A stretch of DNA of 11,884 bases from MGBC163016 sp964649145 (lineage in GTDB: Bacteria; Actinomycetota; Coriobacteriia; Coriobacteriales; Eggerthellaceae), in the NCBI GenBank assembly GCA_964649145.1, contig CAZYOQ010000032.1, forward strand, positions 1 through 11,884. The letters are read 5' to 3'. Made by a program: the position numbers and the translations under genes. Below, in pieces: positions 7,026 to 11,884 of the stretch. The notes under the pieces were generated by a model. It was given only the letters and a program-made list of their open reading frames with translations, did no database searches and was not told where the DNA came from. Each line of letters starts with the position of its first letter. Position 1 is the stretch's first letter.

Positions 7026-8240
7026 GTGAAACAGCTTGTTTTACATAGTTTAAAGATGCACAAGGTGCAGTCGGTATCCATTGTGGTTTCAGTGGCGCTA
7101 AGCGTGATGATCGTCTTGACCTTTGGACTGGTCTATGGCGGAGTCATACGTGGCATTGAGGCGGCTTCCGACCAAGGCGGAGCCGACGTTATGTCGGTGC
7201 CAAGCGATGCTATGCAATATATCAGCGATACGGAGCTGCTCTACACGGGTGCTCCTGCTGCTATCTATATGCCAAAAAGCATTGTGGAAGATATCGCTTC
7301 AGTCGATGGCGCCGAAGCCGTTTCGCCTCAGTTCTTTGGGCAAACCTTAAATAAGGGCTGTTGTTCTACGACGGGCGAGACGCGCCTGATAGGTATCGAT
7401 GCAGCAACCGACTTTGTGGTCACTGGACTTACAAGTGCAGATGCGGTTGGCTCGCTTGATGAGAGCGCCGTCATAGTTGGTGCGGGTGTTGGAGGAGTCT
7501 ATGACAACACACTTACGATCTATGACAAGACCTATACCGTTGTTGCGACTATGGCGCAGACGGGTACCGAGTTTGATTCGTCCATTGTGGCTACTATTGA
7601 CGTTGTGCGCGACATTAGTCGTGACGTCGAAGGCTACGAACATGTTTGGGAGAAGTACGGTGACCCAAGCGAGTTGGTGAGTTGTGTGATGGTCGATGTT
7701 TCTGACGACGATGCGCAAGGGGCTATCACACGAGTGAAAGCTAAGTCAAGCTTATCGGGTGTTGCCACGACGCTTGTGCGTTCCGAAGTTGTTGATAAGT
7801 CACGAAACCAACTTGAAGCGGTCTTTTTGCTTTTGGCTGCGGCGGCTGTGGTAATGGCTGTTGTCACGCTCTTACAGCTATTTGCACGCTTTTTCACCAG
7901 AGTATGGGATCGCAAAAGTGAGCTTGCGCTGTACCGGGCAATTGGTGCGAGCAAGGCACACTTGCGAAAGCTAATAGTCGCAGAGATTAGCTTGCTAGTT
8001 GGGCTTGGCGTGATTTGTGGCATCGTGCTTGGATTTCTTGCCCAGGCCATATTACTTGTCATCATGGAAGATGGCCTAGCCTTCCCCTTTGTGTCTTTAG
8101 GCTTTGGGTCTTGCGTGGCGCTTGTCCTTGGTATCATCGTCGCGTTTTTATTGGTGTGCCTGGCCTCTGTCATTTGGCCGCTTTCTCAGATTGGCCACCT
8201 GGATCCCTCGACCGCAATGCAGCAAGGAGACATCGATTAA
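7026..8240 (+). CDS. FtsX/MacB-type ABC transporter permease
   Basis: Inner-membrane permease of the MacB/LolE/FtsX superfamily, 404 residues, partner of the ATPase encoded next. Topology is typical: one membrane segment near the N-terminus (about 16-41), a large extracytoplasmic domain (about 42-260), then three segments (about 264-290, 315-340, 350-385). The loop SELALYRAIGASKAHLRKL (about 299-317) matches the conserved FtsX-family stretch that contacts the ATPase. The outer domain carries adjacent cysteines C112-C113 in GCCS, which I recall as a feature of a subfamily linked to metal or redox clusters; that link is from memory. The start is GTG 7026, supported by AGGAG (7015-7019) 6 bases upstream. 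Family members act in lipoprotein, peptide or drug extrusion, or signalling, rather than import; substrate unknown. Confidence 0.87.
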   Translation: MKQLVLHSLKMHKVQSVSIVVSVALSVMIVLTFGLVYGGVIRGIEAASDQGGADVMSVPSDAMQYISDTELLYTGAPAAIYMPKSIVEDIASVDGAEAVSPQFFGQTLNKGCCSTTGETRLIGIDAATDFVVTGLTSADAVGSLDESAVIVGAGVGGVYDNTLTIYDKTYTVVATMAQTGTEFDSSIVATIDVVRDISRDVEGYEHVWEKYGDPSELVSCVMVDVSDDDAQGAITRVKAKSSLSGVATTLVRSEVVDKSRNQLEAVFLLLAAAAVVMAVVTLLQLFARFFTRVWDRKSELALYRAIGASKAHLRKLIVAEISLLVGLGVICGIVLGFLAQAILLVIMEDGLAFPFVSLGFGSCVALVLGIIVAFLLVCLASVIWPLSQIGHLDPSTAMQQGDID

Positions 8241-8241
8241 T

Positions 8242-8907
8242 ATGGCCATTCTTGAGATACAGGGTATTTCTAAGTCCTTCGATGGAAACGAAATCATCCG
8301 CGACACGTCGTTTTCTGTAAATAGAGGCGATACCATTGCATTTGTTTCGCCTTCAGGTTCTGGCAAGTCAACCATGCTGTCGATGGCAGGCCTTCTGCTT
8401 ACGCCCGATTCAGGAGAGATCTTGGTGGAAGGCGGCACAAGCATAGAAACGCTTGACGATTCGGAACTTTCGCGTCTGCGTCGAAGCCTCTTTGGCTTTA
8501 TGTTTCAAAGTACTCAGCTGGTGGGCTCGCTGCGTGCCATCGAAAACGTTGTTGCGCCTTCCTTCTTTGCTGGCAAACTTGATTTCGATGCCAACGCTCG
8601 CGCCTCACAGCTGCTTAGCGAATTTGGACTTGAGAACCGTAGCTATTACTACCCGCATCAGTTAAGCGTTGGGCAGAAACGCCGGGTAGCGCTAGCTAGG
8701 GCTATGCTCTTGTCGCCGAAGATCATAATCGCCGACGAACCTACCAACGACCTTGACGAAGCATCTGCTAAAAGCGTGGCGGATGCTCTGTTTGACTACG
8801 CCAGCCAGGGAAACGCTGTGCTGTATGCGACGCATGATCCAGCTTTGGCAAACCGTGCTACTACTGTTATGACTATGCACGACAAGCAATACCTGCCAAA
8901 GAAGTAG
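8242..8907 (+). CDS. LolD/MacB-type ABC transporter ATP-binding protein
   Basis: Cytoplasmic ATPase, 221 residues, the usual length for the LolD/FtsE/MacB ATPase group; it energises the FtsX-type permease whose stop lies one base upstream. The ATG at 8242 gives the expected N-terminus (MAILEIQGISKSF); AAGGAGA (8224-8230) is 11 bases before it, and an open frame further upstream overlaps the permease and has no homology-like sequence. Motifs: Walker A SPSGSGKST (36-44), Q-loop Gln89, signature LSVGQ (141-145), Walker B with D165-E166 (ADEPTNDLD), switch His198 (ATHD). Two departures stand out: the first Gly of Walker A is Ser36, and the second signature residue after Ser is Val143 instead of Gly. 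Both Lys42 and the catalytic Glu166 remain, so activity is likely retained. A terminator-like hairpin follows the stop. Confidence 0.9.
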   Translation: MAILEIQGISKSFDGNEIIRDTSFSVNRGDTIAFVSPSGSGKSTMLSMAGLLLTPDSGEILVEGGTSIETLDDSELSRLRRSLFGFMFQSTQLVGSLRAIENVVAPSFFAGKLDFDANARASQLLSEFGLENRSYYYPHQLSVGQKRRVALARAMLLSPKIIIADEPTNDLDEASAKSVADALFDYASQGNAVLYATHDPALANRATTVMTMHDKQYLPKK

Positions 8908-8914
8908 TAAGAGC

Positions 8915-8948
8915 GGCGAACGCCCCTCTTATGCGAGCGCCTTTTTTT
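8915..8948 (+). terminator. Rho-independent terminator after the ABC exporter genes
   Basis: GGCG-AA-CGC (8915-8923) pairs with GCG-AG-CGCC (8933-8941) across a 9-base loop, with one 2x2 internal loop, directly followed by seven T residues (8942-8948). A competing hairpin AAGAG-C-GGC...GCC-C-CTCTT (8909-8930) overlaps it. The convergent - strand gene ends at 9022; no T-tailed hairpin for that gene was found on its own strand. Confidence 0.7.
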
Positions 8949-9021
8949 ATGCGAGTGCCCCTCTTACTACTTCTCTTACTTGTCTTCCTTTAATTCTTAG
9001 CGTTGCAGTATTGCTTGGCGC

Positions 9022-10032
9022 TTAGTCGAACCAGCCAGGGCTTGGGCCTTCACGCAGTTCCCAACCGCTTGCAGCAAACATCTTCTTCTGCTGGGCAATG
9101 GAGGCGCCGCGTCCGCCGTCTTCGGTGCGCTTCACCAAGTCGCGCGGGTTGGTGCCCACTTCTGCCCAAGCAAGATTCGCGCCGCTGGCAGCCGTCATAA
9201 CTGTGTTCGCTGAGCAGTTCAGCTTGAGTTCTGATCCGGTTGCGAGCCTGTAAATTGCCACCATGTTGGCGTTGGCAACATCGGTAATCATTCCGCGCTC
9301 GCATAAAAGCGTGCCCGGTACGTTGATGCGCTTGCCCACACCGCTTGTCTTTGCATTGCTGTTGATACAGCGGAAGGTGGCTTCCATGAGTTCTTCGGGG
9401 GTATTTTCAGGCCCTACTGGCTCCACACAGGTGGATAGCTTCAAGCCGGCTTCCTTCATATAGCCGAAGGTCTTGAGGCGGTCTTCAACGGGGATGCCGG
9501 TGTCTTCGCCTTCCCTCATGCGAATCGCGTGGTAGGCTCCCTGCGCACCGGCGGCCTTGATGGCCTTCGCGCGTTCGAGCGTCATGTCTTCGGTGTTGAC
9601 TAAAAGCGGCATGTTAGGGCTAATTACCCCGCGCACGGCCTTAATCATCTCAATCAGCTTATCAAAGCTATAGCTGGCCGTAGTCAGTAGCAGGATAAGG
9701 TTGGCGCCGTCTTCCTCGTAAATTTTTGCATACTCCAAAACATCTTCAACTGGAAGCTCGTAGACGCCCTTGCGCACACCGTTGATAGCGGCAAACGAGC
9801 AGAACTTACAGTTCTTTGGACACACCGTGCTGTTGAGTCCAATTTGCGCGTGGATTTCGGCGATATTGTCGCAGCAGCGCACGGAAAGTTCTTGGCCTGC
9901 CCAGCGGATGAAGGCGGCCTCCCTGCTTGTTTCGGGCTGCTCGAAGAGCACCTTGGTCTCGTCAGGAGTAAGCCCATTTCCTTCCATAGCTTTTTCGACT
10001 ATTTCGTATACCGTGTTGTCGAGAGCTTTCAT
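9022..10032 (-). CDS. BioB/HydE-like radical SAM protein, first of three
   Basis: Oxygen-sensitive radical SAM enzyme, 336 residues from the ATG at 10032, preceded by AGGGGG 4 bases upstream on this strand. The frame is open 29 codons further but that part has no family character. The [4Fe-4S] motif is C71-x3-C75-x2-C78 (STVCPKNCKFCSF), introduced by EIHAQIG; a TIM-barrel with a C-terminal BATS-like domain follows, ending in WAEVGTNPRD and GPSPGWFD. Overall layout matches biotin synthase and relatives (HydE, PylB). Only Cys202 in STCVEPVGPE lines up with a [2Fe-2S] ligand of BioB; the positions corresponding to the other two cysteine ligands read LTTASYSF and LLVNTED. It is therefore probably not a biotin synthase. 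Reaction and substrate unknown. It is divergent from two close relatives on the + strand. Confidence 0.87.
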   Translation of the reverse strand: MKALDNTVYEIVEKAMEGNGLTPDETKVLFEQPETSREAAFIRWAGQELSVRCCDNIAEIHAQIGLNSTVCPKNCKFCSFAAINGVRKGVYELPVEDVLEYAKIYEEDGANLILLLTTASYSFDKLIEMIKAVRGVISPNMPLLVNTEDMTLERAKAIKAAGAQGAYHAIRMREGEDTGIPVEDRLKTFGYMKEAGLKLSTCVEPVGPENTPEELMEATFRCINSNAKTSGVGKRINVPGTLLCERGMITDVANANMVAIYRLATGSELKLNCSANTVMTAASGANLAWAEVGTNPRDLVKRTEDGGRGASIAQQKKMFAASGWELREGPSPGWFD

Positions 10033-10133
10033 CTTTCCCCCTTCGTTTTCGCCTTTCACGCAACCGCGCGCTTTCATGGTAGGTGACCTCGCGTCCATGT
10101 GCGGCACGCAGCCCCGCATTTGCGCTTAACAAA

Positions 10134-10160
10134 GCGCCTTTGCGCCTTTGCGCCTGTGCG
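10134..10160 (+). repeat. Short tandem repeat, 8-base unit
   Basis: GCGCCTTT, GCGCCTTT, GCGCCTGT and GCG follow head to tail in the divergent gap between two radical SAM genes. Confidence 0.75.
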
Positions 10161-10203
10161 TGATAAGCGAAACGTCTCTCTAATTCGTATTTGTATGATA
10201 CCG

Positions 10204-10209
10204 TATAAT
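10204..10209 (+). promoter_or_regulatory. Candidate -10 box for the + strand radical SAM pair
   Basis: A perfect TATAAT hexamer lies 101 bases before the start codon at 10311 in an AT-rich part of the divergent gap. No good -35 is seen (TAATTC at 10181-10186 with a 17-base spacer is weak). The same AT-rich stretch could also hold the promoter of the - strand gene. If used, transcription would start near 10216 and leave a leader of about 95 bases. Confidence 0.5.
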
Positions 10210-10230
10210 AATAGACCTTAGCCAATATAT

Positions 10231-10286
10231 GAGGCATCGACAAAAGATCTTGCCTCGGAAAGTATGGCAGGTTTGCCTGAGAAAGC
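10231..10286 (+). promoter_or_regulatory. Structured leader with competing hairpins
   Basis: GAGGCA (10231-10236) and TGCCTC (10251-10256) form a perfect 6-base stem. GGCA (10266-10269) can pair either back to TGCC (10251-10254) or forward to TGCC (10274-10277), so the foldings exclude each other. TTGCCTCGGAAAG (10250-10262) and TTGCCTGAGAAAG (10273-10285) are near-identical direct repeats 23 bases apart. No known riboswitch class was recognised. Confidence 0.35.
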
Positions 10287-10310
10287 TAAAGCGCTAAGAG
10301 GGGGAAATCC

Positions 10311-11309
10311 ATGGATCAAGCAGTAATAAAAGCTATAAGCAAGGCGCTCGACGGTGGCATTCTGACTAAGTCTGAAATTGCTACCCTATTTGCGGTTGAG
10401 GACATGAGCGAGGAGGCCTTCGCAATCCAGAGAGCCGGGCGTATCTTTTCTGAGGAACTCTTAGGCGGCAAGGCGGAAATTCACGGGCAAATTGGGATTA
10501 ATACGGGTTTGTGTCCTATGGATTGCAAATTCTGTTCCTTTTCTAAATCGGCTGAAGTATTCAAGGAGCCGACAGCTTTAAGTGCTGAAGAGGTTATTGA
10601 AGGCGTACATTCCATGGAACGCCAAGGCGCTAACGCTATATATATCATGGCAACAGCAGACTACTCCTTTGATGACTTTTGCGAAATTGGGCGCAGTGTG
10701 CGCGATGCTATGGAAACAGATGTGCCGCTCATTGCGAACGCGGGAGATTTCAGCCAAAGCCAGGCGCAGGACTTGGTGGCGGCAGGCTTTGTGGGTGTCT
10801 ACCATGTTGTGAGGATGGGAGAGGGTGAGGTCACCAATATACCGGTGTCACGTCGTTTGAAAACCATCGAAAACGCTAAAAACGCTGGGCTTAAGGTTGG
10901 CATGTGTGTGGAGCCGGTAGGGCCTGAACATAGCATTGAGGAACTGGTTGAGAAAACCGTGCTAACACGCGATCTTGAAGCGGTATTCTCTGGCTCTATG
11001 AGGCGCACCGCCATTCCTTCCTCTGAACTTTTTAAGTACGGCCAAGTTTCCTACGAGCGCATGATGACCATTGTTGCGGCGGTCTCGCTTGCTACTGGCA
11101 CTGGCGTTCGCGGCAATTGCACGCACGAGCCAAATCAGCTTGCGGTTCATGCTGGCGCGAACTTGCTCTGGGCAGAGGTGGGCTCCAACCCGCGTGATAC
11201 CGAGGCCGAAACTGCAGACAGTCGCGGGTGGACAGTCAATCGTTGTCGCGAACTTAACGAAGAGTGTGGGTGGGAGACACTCGAAGGCCCATCGGTTCTC
11301 TTCTCGTGA
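10311..11309 (+). CDS. BioB/HydE-like radical SAM protein, second of three
   Basis: Radical SAM enzyme, 332 residues, closely related to the protein encoded at 9022-10032. Cluster motif C68-x3-C72-x2-C75 (TGLCPMDCKFCSF), preceded by EIHGQIG; later landmarks are MATADYSFDDF, Cys199 in GMCVEPVGPEHS, and the C-terminal WAEVGSNPRDTEAET with a closing LEGPS. As in its relative, two of the three cysteines that bind the [2Fe-2S] cluster in BioB are absent, so biotin synthesis is unlikely. GAGGGGG (10298-10304) lies 6 bases before the ATG. The stop overlaps the start of the next gene (GTGA), so the two are probably translated together and may act together. Substrate unknown. Confidence 0.87.
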   Translation: MDQAVIKAISKALDGGILTKSEIATLFAVEDMSEEAFAIQRAGRIFSEELLGGKAEIHGQIGINTGLCPMDCKFCSFSKSAEVFKEPTALSAEEVIEGVHSMERQGANAIYIMATADYSFDDFCEIGRSVRDAMETDVPLIANAGDFSQSQAQDLVAAGFVGVYHVVRMGEGEVTNIPVSRRLKTIENAKNAGLKVGMCVEPVGPEHSIEELVEKTVLTRDLEAVFSGSMRRTAIPSSELFKYGQVSYERMMTIVAAVSLATGTGVRGNCTHEPNQLAVHAGANLLWAEVGSNPRDTEAETADSRGWTVNRCRELNEECGWETLEGPSVLFS

Positions 11310-11884
11310 TTGCACGCGTACAGCGCATCGTAGATGCCGCGGTAAGGGAAGGCGGGCTTTCGCACGAGGACGTCGTGAGCCTGCTTTCGCTTGATGCGGC
11401 TTCTCAGGATGCGTATTTCGTGTGCGAGCGTGCACGCGAGGTCGCGTTTCGTGCAGCGCGCGGGCGTGGGTTTATCCATGCGCAAATCGGCGTAGACAAG
11501 AACCCGTGCCCCGAGAACTGCCAGTTTTGCCTCTTTGCCGCCTGTAATGGTGGGGGCGATGGTGCGAGCACTGGCGGCGGCGGGAGTGGTGGTGCTAGTG
11601 GTGCTGGTACTAGTGACGGGAGCACAGACGACGATGTGAGTGCTGGCGTCGGCGCTGACGTATCAGTCGAAGTGACGCATCTGCTTGAGGTGGCGGTCGA
11701 TGATATCGTGGGTGCTGCCCGCATCTTCGACCAAGCAGGCGTTCACCTGATTTCGCTCATGGCCACAGCTGGCCTTTCCTTCGACCGTCTCGAATACCTG
11801 GTTGCCTGCGTACACGAGGCTGTCTCGCATGACATGCCCATCTTAGTGAATGCCGCCGATATGACGCTTGACCAGGCTCTTCGT
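11306..11884 (+). CDS. BioB/HydE-like radical SAM protein with Gly-rich insertion, third of three, cut by window edge
   Basis: First 193 codons of a third relative; the frame is open to the window end. It starts at GTG 11306, overlapping the previous stop by four bases. The N-terminus aligns with its neighbours: IHAQIG at 57-62, cluster motif C68-x3-C72-x2-C75 (NPCPENCQFCLF), then ISLMATAGLSFDRL and MPILVNAADMTLDQ, matching the same barrel strands of the other two. Between residues about 82 and 121 (nt 11549-11668) lies a low-complexity stretch of Gly, Ser, Ala, Thr and Asp, for example GGGGSGGASGAGTSDGSTDD (90-109), that the other two lack; counted from the third cluster cysteine to the next shared helix it adds about 39 residues. 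An extra Cys80 precedes it. The frame stays open and homology resumes on the far side, so this is an insertion and not a frameshift. C-terminal half and function not visible. Confidence 0.85.
   Translation, partial: MIARVQRIVDAAVREGGLSHEDVVSLLSLDAASQDAYFVCERAREVAFRAARGRGFIHAQIGVDKNPCPENCQFCLFAACNGGGDGASTGGGGSGGASGAGTSDGSTDDDVSAGVGADVSVEVTHLLEVAVDDIVGAARIFDQAGVHLISLMATAGLSFDRLEYLVACVHEAVSHDMPILVNAADMTLDQALR

Noticed and set aside
8104..8241. Upstream start for the second ATPase within the permease gene
   Set aside because: The ATG at 8242 gives the standard ATPase N-terminus; the upstream part is only the permease gene read in another frame.
10033..10119. Longer N-terminus for the - strand radical SAM gene, starting at 10119
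   Set aside because: The ATG at 10032 has a purine-rich ribosome binding site (AGGGGG) and gives an N-terminus like the other two paralogs; the extra 29 residues show no family character.
9022..11309. Annotation of the radical SAM proteins as biotin synthase (BioB)
   Set aside because: The overall fold and the CX3CX2C motif fit, but two of the three [2Fe-2S] cysteine ligands of BioB have no counterpart in either complete protein, and no other biotin genes are nearby.
11404..11724. Proline/serine-rich open frame on the - strand opposite the third radical SAM gene
   Set aside because: It is the complement of the Gly-rich insertion; the + strand frame continues the radical SAM homology on both sides, so it is the real one.

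Overview
The window looks like a piece of the chromosome of an anaerobic, moderate-GC actinomycete, most likely of the Coriobacteriia (Eggerthellaceae-like). This rests on the mix of a twin-arginine/lipobox solute-binding protein with a serine-rich linker, a DUF4418-type membrane protein, a BspA-like repeat protein, and several oxygen-sensitive radical SAM enzymes. It is an inference; no rRNA or other marker gene is present.

Region 1 (127-4235, + strand) is an ABC importer of the nitrate/sulfonate/taurine (NitT/TauT, SsuABC-like) superfamily. The order is permease, ATPase, a second and different permease, then a substrate-binding lipoprotein. The first three genes overlap or nearly touch, and the binding-protein gene follows after 87 bases. 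Both permeases carry an unusual N-terminal extension with about three extra membrane segments.

Region 2 (4341-8907, + strand) holds a small four-helix membrane protein of the DUF4418 type with symmetric Cys/His loops, an exported lipoprotein with two rhodanese domains (the first lacking its cysteine), a cytoplasmic leucine-rich-repeat protein with nine exact 23-residue units, and an FtsX/MacB-type permease followed one base later by its LolD/MacB-type ATPase. The ATPase has departures from the Walker A and signature consensus. A T-tailed hairpin ends this run. Several of these proteins place cysteines outside the membrane, which suggests envelope sulfur or metal chemistry, but the substrate cannot be read from the sequence.

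Region 3 (9022 to the right edge) contains three related BioB/HydE-like radical SAM proteins. One is on the - strand; the other two are on the + strand, divergent from it, and overlap by four bases (GTGA). All three have a CX3CX2C cluster motif. The two complete ones lack the extra [2Fe-2S] ligands expected of biotin synthase, so they are probably not BioB. The third is cut by the window edge and carries a striking Gly/Ser/Ala/Asp-rich insertion of about 40 residues directly behind the cluster motif.

Four intergenic gaps contain different short GC-rich tandem repeats with periods of about 8, 9-10 or 27 bases. No tRNA, rRNA, CRISPR array, transposase or prophage gene was seen.
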